Of a stretch of 55,524 nucleotides of DNA, positions 10,039 through 18,722 are shown one piece after another. This stretch comes from Chloroflexota bacterium (lineage in GTDB: Bacteria; Chloroflexota; Dormibacteria; CF-121), in NCBI GenBank assembly GCA_005881715.1, contig VBEE01000036.1, positions 1 through 55,524 of the forward strand, in the 5' to 3' direction. Numbering within the stretch: the stretch's first letter is position 1; each line of letters begins with the position of its first letter. Both the position numbers and the translations under genes were made by a program. The notes beneath the pieces were generated by a model that was not told the origin of the DNA, made no database searches, and saw only the letters and a program-made list of their open reading frames with translations.

Positions 10039-11173
10039 GCTGCATCACCCGTTCCATCACGACCTGGCCGTGGCTCAGGGTCATCACGATGCGTCCGCGG
10101 AGCCGCCGCCCGGAAAAGGGCGTGTTTTTTCCCCGACTCTTGAAGGAGGAGCCGTCCACGGTCCACTCCACAAGGGGGTCGATCAGGATCCACTCGTCGT
10201 CGATTGCCTGTCCGATGATCTCGCGCGGTCGCTCGACACAGGCTCGATAGAGCACCCGATCGTCGAGCCCCAACCCCATCACGACCGGCACGGCGGTCTC
10301 GAAGCCATGGAACCCGTTCGCGCCGGCGGCCTTGGCGCCCACGTCGTGCGGAGCATGGTCGGTGGCGATCGCATCGATCACGCCTTCGGCCAGCGCCTGC
10401 CGCAGCGCCTCGCGATCGTCGACCGATCGCAGCGGTGGATTGACGGCCCCCTGCGGGCCCAGGGCCGCCACGTCCCGCGCCGTCAGCGCGAGGTGGTGCG
10501 GCGTCGCCTCCGCCGTCACCAACAGCCTGTGCTGCTTCGCGGTCCGGATCAGCTCGACGCCGGCACGAGTGCTGACGTGCTGGATGTGCAAGCGGGCACC
10601 GGGGACCGCCTCCAAGGCCTCGAGTGCCTCAGTTACCGCCCGGGCTTCGGATTCGGGTCCACTGCCAAGCCGCTCAATCTGCGCATGCATCAGTACCGGC
10701 AGCCCGGCCTCGGCCGCCGCCGTGAGCGCGCGACGCAGGATGACCTGGCTCATCAGATGGCGCCCGTCGTCGGAGAGGGCGACCGCGCCGGCCCGCTGTA
10801 GCGCCGCGGCGTCCGTGAGGGTTCGACCTTCGAGTCCCATGGTGACGGCGGCCACGAAGCTCACGCGGATCGGAAGTGCCGCCGCCCGGGCTACCAGCGC
10901 ACGCAGCAGCTCGGGCCGGTCCGTGACCGGATCGGTGTTCGCCATCGCCACGATGTGGGTGAATCCCCCAAAGGCGGCGCTTGTGGCACCTGTCTGCAGC
11001 GTCTCCTTCTGCGGAAAGCCAGGATCCCGAAGGTGCGCGTGCAGGTCCAGCCAACCCGGCGAAAGGATGAGCCCGCTGGCATCGCGATCCGCCGCGCCGG
11101 CTGCGTTGATCGTGACGCCGGTCGGCAGCGAGAGCCCTGTCGGACCCAGGACACGCACGTTCTGGAGGTACAT
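10031..11173 (-). CDS. pyrC: dihydroorotase, type I
   Basis: Cyclises carbamoyl aspartate to dihydroorotate; zinc amidohydrolase. 380 residues, somewhat shorter than the usual 420 or more. Metal ligands visible: H45 and H47 in [11 protein letters not shown]135/D136 in ALSDDG (type I enzymes use Asp here rather than carboxylated Lys), H163, H199 in IQHVST, and D272 in ATDHAPH. ATG shares its A with the pyrR stop (TGATG) and the stop overlaps the carAB start by 8 bases. Confidence 0.95.
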   Translation of the reverse strand: MYLQNVRVLGPTGLSLPTGVTINAAGAADRDASGLILSPGWLDLHAHLRDPGFPQKETLQTGATSAAFGGFTHIVAMANTDPVTDRPELLRALVARAAALPIRVSFVAAVTMGLEGRTLTDAAALQRAGAVALSDDGRHLMSQVILRRALTAAAEAGLPVLMHAQIERLGSGPESEARAVTEALEALEAVPGARLHIQHVSTRAGVELIRTAKQHRLLVTAEATPHHLALTARDVAALGPQGAVNPPLRSVDDREALRQALAEGVIDAIATDHAPHDVGAKAAGANGFHGFETAVPVVMGLGLDDRVLYRACVERPREIIGQAIDDEWILIDPLVEWTVDGSSFKSRGKNTPFSGRRLRGRIVMTLSHGQVVMERVMQHA

Positions 11174-11724
11174 CAGCGTTCCGGTCGTTCGAGAATGCGG
11201 ACCGCATCCTCGCCATCCCGTTCACGCAGGTGCACCTCCACCCATTCCTGTCGCGAGGTGGGCACGTTCTTGCCGATATAGTCCGGTCGAATGGGCAGCT
11301 CACGGTGACCACGATCGACCAGAACCGCTAGCTGGATCTGTTTCGGGCGACCGGCCGCGATGACGGCGTCGATGGCCGCCCGCACGGTCCGCCCGTTGAA
11401 GAGCACGTCGTCGACCAGGAGGACTGGCCGCCCGTCGACAGCCGTCGCCGGCAGCACCGGGAGGGGTGCGGCCGCGGCGCGTGGCAGGTCGTCGCGGTAG
11501 GCCCGTACATCGAGGGGGAGCACCGGCGGGCGCACGCCTTCCAGTTCGGCGAGGGTCGCGGCCAGCCGCTCGGCAAGCGGTACCCCGCGAGTGACGATCC
11601 CCAGCAAGCTCAGCTGCGCGAGATCCGCCTGCCGCTCGATCACTTCGTGGGCGATCCGTCGCCAGGCGCGGCGCAGGCCCTGCGCATCCAGAATGACCGC
11701 CTTGACCGGTGGACTTTGCAACAT
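11173..11724 (-). CDS. pyrR: bifunctional pyr operon regulator / uracil phosphoribosyltransferase
   Basis: 183 residues from the ATG at 11724, which overlaps the pyrB stop (TGATG); a GTG at 11742 would add six residues. Type I phosphoribosyltransferase fold with PRPP motif [17 protein letters not shown], as in PyrR. PyrR binds pyr mRNA when UMP/UTP are abundant and lowers expression; it may also have uracil phosphoribosyltransferase activity. Here it is the second gene, not the first. A PyrR-loop-like hairpin lies before pyrB (12687-12702). Confidence 0.94.
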   Translation of the reverse strand: MLQSPPVKAVILDAQGLRRAWRRIAHEVIERQADLAQLSLLGIVTRGVPLAERLAATLAELEGVRPPVLPLDVRAYRDDLPRAAAAPLPVLPATAVDGRPVLLVDDVLFNGRTVRAAIDAVIAAGRPKQIQLAVLVDRGHRELPIRPDYIGKNVPTSRQEWVEVHLRERDGEDAVRILERPER

Positions 11725-12674
11725 CAGCCTGCCATCGCCCACTCGAGCACCGCCATCCGAACCCAGAGCCCGTTGCGGACCTGCCGGAAATAGGCGGCCC
11801 TGGGATCCGCGTCCACCTGCGGATCGATTTCGCCGGCGCGCGGAAGAGGGTGCATCAGGATAGCGTGCTCCGGCAAGCGGCGCATCAGCTCGGGACCCAC
11901 GACATAGACGCCGCGATATCGTTCGTACTCCACCGCCGACTCGAAGCGCTCCGCCTGGATGCGGGTCTGATACAGCACGTCGAGCGTGGGCGCCGCCTCG
12001 GCCAGGTCCGTTGTCTCCCGCACCCGCAGCTGCGGCCCCAGCGAGCGCAACACGTCCTTGCCCATGCGCAGGCCGGGTGGGGCGATCAGCACCAGCTCGT
12101 TGCCGGTGAATCGCGAGAGGAGGCCGGCCAGCGAGTGTGCCGTGCGGCCGTTCCGGAGATCGCCGGCAAGCCCGATGCGCAAATGGTCGAGGCGGCCCAG
12201 TTCCTTCTTGATGGTGTACAGGTCGAGTAACGCCTGGGTCGGGTGCTGACCGGGGCCGTCGCCGGCGCTGATGACCGGTACCTGCGCCACGCGCGCGGCC
12301 CGTTGCGCGGCGCCCACCTCCGGATGACGCAGCACGATGGCGTCGGCGTAGGCACCCACCACTCGGATCGCATCCTCGAGTGATTCACCCTTCGCCGCGG
12401 ACGACGTCGTGCCGGCGCTCTCGGCGCTGATGACCTGCCCGCCGAGCCGGAGCATCGCCGCCTCGAATGAGAGGCGCGTCCGGGTGCTCGGCTCATAGAA
12501 GATGGTGGCAAGCAGCCGGCGCTGGAGCCGATCCGGGTCGCCGCCGCCGCCTTCGAAACCGGCCGCCCGTTCGAGCAGCCGCGCGATCAGGGGAGCGTCG
12601 AGGTTTTGTGGCCCGGTCAGGTGTCGAGGGGCGACCTGCGTCCGCGCGAGCGGAGCGGCCAGGGTGTCGGTCAT
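11724..12674 (-). CDS. pyrB: aspartate carbamoyltransferase, catalytic chain
   Basis: Joins carbamoyl phosphate and aspartate. 316 residues with the carbamoyl-phosphate loop [15 protein letters not shown] at about 57-71 and [10 protein letters not shown]. First gene of the pyr operon. ATG at 12674 with AAAGGAG at 12680-12686, five bases away. No pyrI regulatory chain gene follows, so regulation is expected to act through PyrR. Confidence 0.96.
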   Translation of the reverse strand: MTDTLAAPLARTQVAPRHLTGPQNLDAPLIARLLERAAGFEGGGGDPDRLQRRLLATIFYEPSTRTRLSFEAAMLRLGGQVISAESAGTTSSAAKGESLEDAIRVVGAYADAIVLRHPEVGAAQRAARVAQVPVISAGDGPGQHPTQALLDLYTIKKELGRLDHLRIGLAGDLRNGRTAHSLAGLLSRFTGNELVLIAPPGLRMGKDVLRSLGPQLRVRETTDLAEAAPTLDVLYQTRIQAERFESAVEYERYRGVYVVGPELMRRLPEHAILMHPLPRAGEIDPQVDADPRAAYFRQVRNGLWVRMAVLEWAMAG

Positions 12675-12679
12675 CGATT

Positions 12680-12702
12680 CTCCTTTCGGCCTCGCTGGGC
12701 CG
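12680..12702 (-). promoter_or_regulatory. PyrR-binding-loop-like hairpin abutting the pyrB ribosome binding site
   Basis: On the minus strand, 12702-12687 reads CGGCCCAGCGAGGCCG. It can form a stem closing the loop CAGCGA and fits the PyrR recognition pattern (NGNGA loop, CC/GG closing pairs, one bulged pyrimidine 5' of them, two further pairs); the bulged base is C rather than U. The AAAGGAG ribosome binding site follows immediately at 12686-12680. This placement suggests translational repression, as described for mycobacterial PyrR, rather than attenuation. The match is by eye. Confidence 0.6.
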
Positions 12703-12726
12703 GGTTAAAGGACGAAGGTCCGGGTA

Positions 12727-12755
12727 AGTCTACGGGGGCGGCGGCAGCCTGTCAA
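12727..12755 (-). promoter_or_regulatory. pyr operon promoter
   Basis: Minus strand TTGACA (12755-12750), 17 bp spacer, TAGACT (12732-12727). The predicted transcript starts near 12720 and has a leader of only about 45 bases, too short for a classical antiterminator/terminator switch. Confidence 0.7.
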
Positions 12756-12841
12756 ACGGAAAGGCGGGGCCGCTGATATCAACGGTGTCTATCGAACGCA
12801 TCGGAGAAAAGAATTGGACAAATACCACATCGCCCGATAGT

Positions 12842-12874
12842 CTTGATCTAGCGTTTGACAGGCGCGATATCAAG
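12842..12874. promoter_or_regulatory. imperfect inverted repeat upstream of the glutaredoxin-like gene
   Basis: Arms CTTGATCTAGCG (12842-12853) and CGCGATATCAAG (12863-12874) match at 10 of 12 positions around a 9-base centre that contains TTGACA. It could be an operator over a -35 element; the -10 on the plus strand is not convincing. Confidence 0.35.
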
Positions 12875-12923
12875 TCATGTGTCACCCCGGGCGAGCGGGA
12901 GCACATCGGAGGCATAAGGCGAG

Positions 12924-13166
12924 ATGGAAGTTATCGTCTACACGCGGCCCGACTGCGAAAGCAGCCGGCGGATCAAGGAGATTCTTGAGAACCGGGGCGT
13001 CGCATTCAAGGAACATATCTGCGCTGACGGCAAGCTCGACGGGAACGACCTGCGCAACCTCGATATCGACGTCAAGGACGTTCCGCTCACCGTGATCGAC
13101 GGCGTTCCGATCGCGGGCCTGCAGCAGGCGCAGATCGAGCAAGCGATCGGCTGGATCGGGTTCTAG
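12924..13166 (+). CDS. glutaredoxin-like protein with CxxS motif
   Basis: An 80-residue thioredoxin-fold protein: YTRPDCESSRRIKEILENRG with active-site C11-E-S-S14, the cis-Pro region DVPLTVIDG, and a C-terminal helix. The second active-site Cys is replaced by Ser, so monothiol chemistry is expected, although a further Cys follows at about residue 33 (EHICADG). The partner and substrate are unknown. Divergent from pyrB with about 250 bp between. Confidence 0.85.
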   Translation: MEVIVYTRPDCESSRRIKEILENRGVAFKEHICADGKLDGNDLRNLDIDVKDVPLTVIDGVPIAGLQQAQIEQAIGWIGF

Positions 13167-13170
13167 GAAA

Positions 13171-13203
13171 CCCCTCCCTGTCCCTCCCCACAAGGGGGAG
13201 GGA
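13171..13203 (+). repeat. dispersed C-rich/G-rich palindrome, intergenic copy
   Basis: Leader CCCCTCCCTG, then TCCCTCCCC ACAA GGGGGAGGGA. Starts four bases after the glutaredoxin-like stop. Its GGGGGAGGGA is the only ribosome-binding-site-like sequence before the next gene. Confidence 0.75.
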
Positions 13204-13209
13204 ATCGCA

Positions 13210-13446
13210 TTGGGCTTGTACCATGAATTCGTGCCCGAGATCGGGAAGCTGCTCATCATCGTCGGTGGCTTCATCGTGCTGGTCGGGCTGGTCCTCTTCT
13301 TCGGTCTGCGAGTCCCATTTCTCGGCCGGCTGCCCGGCGACATTTCGGTCGACCGCGGCAATGTCCACTTCTATTTTCCGATCGTCACCTGTCTGCTGTT
13401 GAGCCTGGTGCTGACCCTGCTCCTCAACCTCTTTTTCCGCCGCTGA
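13210..13446 (+). CDS. DUF2905-type small membrane protein
   Basis: A 78-residue protein with two membrane segments (about 12-32 and 56-76) separated by a conserved loop containing VPFLGRLPGDI and a FYFPIVTC motif, which is the DUF2905 pattern. Function unknown. The start is TTG at 13210 (with AGGGA supplied by the upstream repeat) or GTG at 13231; the shorter form keeps the whole domain. Confidence 0.85.
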   Translation: MGLYHEFVPEIGKLLIIVGGFIVLVGLVLFFGLRVPFLGRLPGDISVDRGNVHFYFPIVTCLLLSLVLTLLLNLFFRR

Positions 13447-13450
13447 TCGG

Positions 13451-14485
13451 TCAGCTCGTCCGCGCTTTGCGGATTCCCTGGTAGAGGTCGCGCAGCTCCG
13501 GCGTGATCGGTTCCGGCAGGCGAATCTCAAGCGTCGCGTACAGGTCCCCCGCCACGCCATCCTTGAGTGCGGGCAGTCCTTTGCCCTTGAGCCGGAACAC
13601 CTTGCCCGCCTGGCTACCGGCCGGCACGCGCAACTGGAGCTGGGCGCCCGTCAGGGCCTGGATGGTGACCTCGTCGCCGAGCGCCGCCTGGTCGTCGAGC
13701 ACCGCCAGCGGCGTATACAGGTCGCGTCCCTTGGCGGCGAAGCGCGGATGCGGCTGCAGCTGGACTCGCAGGTAAAGGTCACCGTGCTGAGCGGCCCGCT
13801 GGCCCTCGCCTTTGACCCGGATCCGAGAACCCTCGATCACGCCCGCCGGAATCTTGACCAGGATCTGGCGCCGGGTTGCCCGCACCCCCGCGCCGCCACA
13901 GGTCGGACAGGTGACACTTTCCATCACGGTCCGATTGCCGACCTTGCGACGTTCGCCGGTGAAGCCGGACCCACCACAGGTTGGACACGTCTCGGGGACT
14001 TCGGTCTGGATGGTTCGCTCGCCACCACGGGCCGCCTCCTCAAGGGTGATCTCGATCGGATGTTCGATGTCCTCACCGCGTTCGCGGGTGACCGTCCGTC
14101 CCCGCGGCCCTTCGAAATCGAAGCCGGAAAATCCGCCCGCCTCGCCCGCGAAGAAGGTGTTGAAGAAGTCGCTGAAGTCGCCGACTCCGGCAGCGCCGGT
14201 GCCTCGGCGTGCCTGCGACTGATACTGGCGGGCGAACTCCTGCTCCCGCTCAATGCGTTCCCAATCGGAGCCAAGCTGATCGTATTTCGAGCGCTTCTTC
14301 GGGTCACTCAACACTTCGTAAGCCTCGTTGATCAGCTTGAAGCGGTCGGTGGCTTTCGGGTCCTTGTTGACGTCCGGGTGGTACTGCCGAGCCAGGCGCC
14401 GGTAGGCTGACTTGATCTCCTTCTCGCTGGCAGTCCTGGAAACGCCCAGGGTCTGGTAGTAGTCCTTGTACTCGGGGGTGGCCAT
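13451..14485 (-). CDS. dnaJ: J-domain co-chaperone (DnaJ/CbpA type) with half zinc finger
   Basis: A 344-residue Hsp70 co-chaperone. J-domain at residues 5-70 with HPD at 36-38, then a Gly/Phe-rich segment (about 98-128), then the two beta-barrel substrate domains. Only two CxxCGGxG motifs are present (C167/C170 and C193/C196) instead of the four of classical DnaJ, enough for a single zinc site. This is between DnaJ and zinc-less CbpA. It lies 61 bp downstream of the cobyrinate amidase gene, same strand; no dnaK or grpE is nearby. Confidence 0.9.
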   Translation of the reverse strand: MATPEYKDYYQTLGVSRTASEKEIKSAYRRLARQYHPDVNKDPKATDRFKLINEAYEVLSDPKKRSKYDQLGSDWERIEREQEFARQYQSQARRGTGAAGVGDFSDFFNTFFAGEAGGFSGFDFEGPRGRTVTRERGEDIEHPIEITLEEAARGGERTIQTEVPETCPTCGGSGFTGERRKVGNRTVMESVTCPTCGGAGVRATRRQILVKIPAGVIEGSRIRVKGEGQRAAQHGDLYLRVQLQPHPRFAAKGRDLYTPLAVLDDQAALGDEVTIQALTGAQLQLRVPAGSQAGKVFRLKGKGLPALKDGVAGDLYATLEIRLPEPITPELRDLYQGIRKARTS

Positions 14486-14546
14486 TCTTCAATACGGATA
14501 GATGCCCGAAATGGCGGCGGCCGAAACCGGCCGTATCGTCGCCGCC

Positions 14547-15953
14547 CTATATAGGCGTCCGAACCGTCGCGTACTCGCGGCAATGCTGGACGAACTTGTC
14601 GACCAGCAGGGGATTCTGTCCGAAATGGAGGTGGACGTAGCTGGCCAGCAGGTTCGGCGCCACGAATCCTTCGTAGCCGATCACCTCACCTTCGGCATTC
14701 AACATCTGGTAGGCGGACTTGAGCCCGCCGTTGTGGCCGGTGATCCGGCTCCAGTGAAACTCGTGTCCGCGGTAGAACTGGCCGCGGGGCGAAAGAATGC
14801 TGTCCTCCAACGTCAGGAGCTGTCGGTAGCCGAAGCGGTGGATTTCGCCGTCCATTTCGACATCAACCGGAATCACGCCCACCATCTGGTGGGCGCCGTC
14901 GGAGGTGCGCAGTGAGCGACCCAGGTACATCAGCCCGCCGCACTCCGCATAGATCGGCACCCCGTTGCGGTAGGCGCGCTCAATCGATTCGGCCATCGCG
15001 CCGTTCCGGGCGAGCGGTTCGACGAAGCTTTCGGGAAATCCTCCACCGAGGTAGACGCCTGCGGCATCCTGCGGGAGGTGCGCATCTTCCAGCGGGCTGA
15101 AGGGCACCACCTGGGCGCCGTGCTCTTCGAGCAACTCGAGGTTTTCCGGGTAGTAGAAGTTGAACGCGTCGTCGTAGGCGACCGCCAGCCGCACCGTCGG
15201 TCCGGCAGCGGGTTTGCCCTGGAAGATTTTCTTCGGCACCAGCGGCACCAGCTCAGCCTTACCGGCGATCCTCAGCAGTAGGTCGAGATCGACATCGCGA
15301 TTGATCGTTTCAGAAAGCAGCCCGATCATCCGGTCCCACTCCTTGTTCTCCGTCACCGGCAGGAGCCCGCGCTGGCGTTGTGGAATATCGAGCTGCGCCA
15401 TTTTCGGCAGCGCGCCGAGAACTGGCAACTTGGCGATATCCCAGACCGCGTCCTCGACGCTGCGGCGGTGCGCATCCGACCGGACGTTGTTGAGCAAGAC
15501 TCCGGCAATCCTGGGCGACTCGCCATAACTCTTAAAGCCGAGCGCCACCGCGGCGGCGCTCTGCGCCATGTCGGCGACATCGACCACCAGCACCACCGGC
15601 GCCTTGACGATGCGGGCCACGTCAGCCGTGCTCCCGTCGGGACTTCCACCACGGCCATCGAACAGGCCGAGCATGCCTTCGATCAGCGCCAGGTCGGCCC
15701 CCAGCGCACCCTGGGCAAGCACCTGGCGGAGCGCGCCTTCGCCCAGCATCCAGGAGTCGAGATTGCGGCACGGCCGACCACTCACGTGGGCCAGGTAGGC
15801 GGGATCGATGTAGTCGGGGCCAACCTTGAACGACTGCACCGTCAGGCCGCGCGCCTTGAACGCAGCGATCAATCCGGCAGTCAGAATCGTCTTTCCGACG
15901 TTGCTCGCGGTCCCCGCGATGACCAGCCTGGGAGTGCGAACCTCGTCCAGCAT
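14547..15953 (-). CDS. cobB: cobyrinate a,c-diamide synthase
   Basis: A 468-residue ATP- and glutamine-dependent amidase (CbiA/CobB family) that converts side chains a and c of cobyrinate to amides. N-terminal P-loop GTASNVGKT (about 14-22), the KVGPDYIDP and GMLGLFDG motifs of the family, and a C-terminal GATase domain with nucleophile Cys in YAECGGLMYLG and catalytic His near HLHFG. No other corrin genes are nearby, so it is an orphan; the symbol could equally be cbiA. Confidence 0.93.
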   Translation of the reverse strand: MLDEVRTPRLVIAGTASNVGKTILTAGLIAAFKARGLTVQSFKVGPDYIDPAYLAHVSGRPCRNLDSWMLGEGALRQVLAQGALGADLALIEGMLGLFDGRGGSPDGSTADVARIVKAPVVLVVDVADMAQSAAAVALGFKSYGESPRIAGVLLNNVRSDAHRRSVEDAVWDIAKLPVLGALPKMAQLDIPQRQRGLLPVTENKEWDRMIGLLSETINRDVDLDLLLRIAGKAELVPLVPKKIFQGKPAAGPTVRLAVAYDDAFNFYYPENLELLEEHGAQVVPFSPLEDAHLPQDAAGVYLGGGFPESFVEPLARNGAMAESIERAYRNGVPIYAECGGLMYLGRSLRTSDGAHQMVGVIPVDVEMDGEIHRFGYRQLLTLEDSILSPRGQFYRGHEFHWSRITGHNGGLKSAYQMLNAEGEVIGYEGFVAPNLLASYVHLHFGQNPLLVDKFVQHCREYATVRTPI

Positions 15954-16067
15954 CTTGCCTCGCTATCGCTTGCTAAACAAGGTGCCTCTTCCCCAAAGCA
16001 CCTGCCTGACGGCTACCGTAGCACAGGGCCGGCGCTGTCGTAAAGGCGTTCAGTAATTATGTCGCCG

Positions 16068-17822
16068 CTAGACGCCGGCGAGAACCAGGGCAGGTTGCGC
16101 GGCAGGACGGAGATCGCGCAGATGCAGGCGGAGCCGGTCGAGCCCGTCCCACCGATCACACTGGAGGGCGTAGACCACGTCGAGGCGACGGCCGGCCGGA
16201 AGGTGAGGCGCGGCCGCCCCTTTGTCGAAGGCGATGGCCTCCGCCGAAGCGGTCCGGTCACGCAGGTGCAGACGCAGGTGACGGCGATCCGCGCCAAACG
16301 TCTCGGTCCTGACGATCTCGGCCTCGCGGCTGAGCAGCAGGGGCTCACGATTTCCGACGCCAAACGGCGACAGCATCTGGATCTCGTGGTGAAGGCTCGG
16401 CTTCAGATCGGCGAACGCCGCGGACGCCTCGATCCGAACGGGCCTCGAGAACGCATCGCCATTCAGCCGGGCTGCCGCATATGCCTCCAGACACCCCTTC
16501 AGCTCCGCGAACCGGCTGGAACGCACCGTCAGACCGGCGGCCATGGCATGTCCGCCAAATCGATGGAGCAACGGAGCACAGTCATGAAGGCAGTCGACGA
16601 GGTGGAAGCCCTCGATGCTGCGCGCCGACCCTCGCCATTCGTCGCCGTCGGTGTTGAAGACAAAGGTTGGCCGGTAGAACTCCTCCACCAGCCGGCTCGC
16701 CGCGAGACCCAGCACGCCGAGTGGCCAGCTGGCCGCTCCCATCACGATCACGGCCGCGGCATTGTCCAGCTCTTCGACCTGGAGCTTCGCCTCACGGACG
16801 ATCTCGGCGGTGAGCTGCTGACGTTGCGCATTCTGATCCTGCAGCCGCTGCGCCAGCGGATCGGCTGACTCGCGGTTGTCGCTCATCAACAACTCAAGCG
16901 CCAGCATCGCGTCCTCCATCCGGCCGGCGGCGTTGATGCGCGGCCCCAGTTGAAAGGCGAGATGCTCGGCGGTTACCGGGCCACTGATCCCGGCGACCGC
17001 CAGCAGGGCCGCGCATCCTGCACCCGGCGCCTGATTCAAGCGCTGCAGACCGGCCCGAACGATAGCCCGGTTCTCACCGTGCAGGGGGACCACGTCGGCG
17101 ACGGTGCCGAGGGCGACCGCGTCCAGCGACTGCGCGGGGTCCAGCCGTCCGGGAAACGCGCGTTGCTCCAGCGCGACCAACAGCTTGTAGGCGACGCCGC
17201 AGGCCGCCAGCCCGTCGAAGGGATAGGGGCAATCCGCTTGCTTCGGGTTGATGAGCGCATCGACTGGTGGTCGCTCTTCCCCAACCTCGTGGTGATCGGT
17301 AACGATCAGGCGCATGCCGGCAGGGCGGCCCCGGGCGACGTCAACGGAGTTGGTCCCGCAATCGCAGGTGATCACGAGGCGCGCGCCGCGCGCGTGCAGC
17401 TCTTTGAGCGCCTCAGCGTTCAGGCCGTAGCCTTCGGTGAACCGGTTGGGAATGTAGGTGATGACGTCGGCGCCAACCGACCGCAGCCCGCGTGCGAGCG
17501 TCACGCACGCGGTAACGCCGTCGGCGTCGTAGTCGCCGTAGACCGCGATCCGCTCACCCCGATGGACGGCATCGGCAATCAGCTCGCACGCGACCGCCAT
17601 GTCCTTCAGTAAGAAGGGATCAGGTGCCCGCTCGAGGTCCGTCTGCAGCCACGGATCCAGCTGGCTCTGCCGGGTGACGCCCCGCCCGTGCAGGATTTGC
17701 CGGAAGACCGATGAGAAGGCCTCCAGCCCTGGTTGAGCCCGCAGCGGCTCGGGGAGGAGCCAGTTCCGGCGTTCCTTCTTCAAAACCGGCCGCATTATGG
17801 CACCGTCTAGCGACAGCTGCAT
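16068..17822 (-). CDS. recJ: single-stranded-DNA-specific exonuclease RecJ
   Basis: 5'-3' exonuclease acting in recombination and repair. DHH domain with YGDYDADGVTA and the VTDHHE motif, then DHHA1 with FGGHAMAAG, then the OB-fold domain. ATG at 17822 gives 584 residues and has AAAAGG six bases upstream; a GTG at 17837 adds five residues. It follows the LLM-class oxidoreductase gene by 27 bp and may be cotranscribed with it and the EamA transporter. Confidence 0.95.
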   Translation of the reverse strand: MQLSLDGAIMRPVLKKERRNWLLPEPLRAQPGLEAFSSVFRQILHGRGVTRQSQLDPWLQTDLERAPDPFLLKDMAVACELIADAVHRGERIAVYGDYDADGVTACVTLARGLRSVGADVITYIPNRFTEGYGLNAEALKELHARGARLVITCDCGTNSVDVARGRPAGMRLIVTDHHEVGEERPPVDALINPKQADCPYPFDGLAACGVAYKLLVALEQRAFPGRLDPAQSLDAVALGTVADVVPLHGENRAIVRAGLQRLNQAPGAGCAALLAVAGISGPVTAEHLAFQLGPRINAAGRMEDAMLALELLMSDNRESADPLAQRLQDQNAQRQQLTAEIVREAKLQVEELDNAAAVIVMGAASWPLGVLGLAASRLVEEFYRPTFVFNTDGDEWRGSARSIEGFHLVDCLHDCAPLLHRFGGHAMAAGLTVRSSRFAELKGCLEAYAAARLNGDAFSRPVRIEASAAFADLKPSLHHEIQMLSPFGVGNREPLLLSREAEIVRTETFGADRRHLRLHLRDRTASAEAIAFDKGAAAPHLPAGRRLDVVYALQCDRWDGLDRLRLHLRDLRPAAQPALVLAGV

Positions 17823-17849
17823 GTCGACCTTTTCCACAGGTCACCGCGA

Positions 17850-18707
17850 TCAGCGAATCGGCCTGCACTCCTCGAGGACCCGGCGAGCTGATTCGAGGTC
17901 ACCGGGTCGGGCCACCAGGATCCGCACGATCGGAAGATCGAGCCCGGTCGCCAGCCGCACGAATTGCTGGCGCGTCTGTCCCGGCACGCCCGCGGCGCCG
18001 ATCGCGGAGACAAACGCTGGGTTTGGAGGGCCGTCCGATGCCTCGATCCGCCGCAGCTCCTGCGCGAAACCCATGCGCTCGAAGTGGCTGCGGTACGCCG
18101 GCATACCCAGGGCGTAGCGGAGGGCGGCCGCGGCCACCCGACCTCGAGCCAGCTCCGCGTCCGGATCGACGGCCGTTCTGACGTACTCGACCACGCGCGG
18201 CACCGGCCGGCCGGCGGCGAGCGCGGCAGTGACCAGTGTCTGCCGTGACCATTCGATCCATTCGGCCGTACACCAGTTCAACGCGACACCGTCGGCCAGC
18301 TCGCCGGCGACCCCCAACATCAGGGGGCCAAGGGCGGCCACATAGAGCGGCATCGCGGCCGGCAGCCGCTGTCGAAGGTCGGTCAGATAAGGGCGCATCG
18401 CCTGAGCGGGCCGCGGCAGCAGCCCGCTGCCGACGACCAGGGTGAATCGTCCGTTTGTCGCATCCCAGAGGTGTTGCGCATGTTGCGCGTAGAAGGGCGC
18501 TGGGCGACCCGACGCGGGTACGGCGGAGATGCCAACCGGCAATCCACTCGCGTCGTGCCAGCGCAGACAGCGGTCGAATGCCCCAGCGTCCGCGCCGGAG
18601 TTTGTCCAGGCCGACTCGTAACCCAGGTCGGCGGCCAATCGAACGAGGCGCACCTCGTCGGCTTCGCTCAGGCCCTGGTCGGGATCGAGGGCGAAACCGG
18701 TTGGCAA
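17850..18707 (-). CDS. LLM-class flavin-dependent oxidoreductase
   Basis: A 285-residue member of the bacterial luciferase-like family, TIM barrel, binding FMN or F420. Family features: N-terminal LVRLAADLGYESAWTNS, a central GRFTLVVGSG and the YVAALGPLMLGVAGELADGVALNW segment. The barrel is shorter than in many members. TTG start. It sits 15 bp behind the EamA gene that is under an FMN riboswitch, so flavin supply and use may be coexpressed. Substrate unknown. Confidence 0.88.
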   Translation of the reverse strand: MPTGFALDPDQGLSEADEVRLVRLAADLGYESAWTNSGADAGAFDRCLRWHDASGLPVGISAVPASGRPAPFYAQHAQHLWDATNGRFTLVVGSGLLPRPAQAMRPYLTDLRQRLPAAMPLYVAALGPLMLGVAGELADGVALNWCTAEWIEWSRQTLVTAALAAGRPVPRVVEYVRTAVDPDAELARGRVAAAALRYALGMPAYRSHFERMGFAQELRRIEASDGPPNPAFVSAIGAAGVPGQTRQQFVRLATGLDLPIVRILVARPGDLESARRVLEECRPIR

Positions 18708-18722
18708 GTCAGCCCGCGGCGT

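Noticed and set aside
15954..16067. Cobalamin riboswitch before the cobyrinate diamide synthase gene
   Set aside because: There is a hairpin (AGGTGC/GCACCT) but no recognisable B12-box and the gap is too short for the aptamer.
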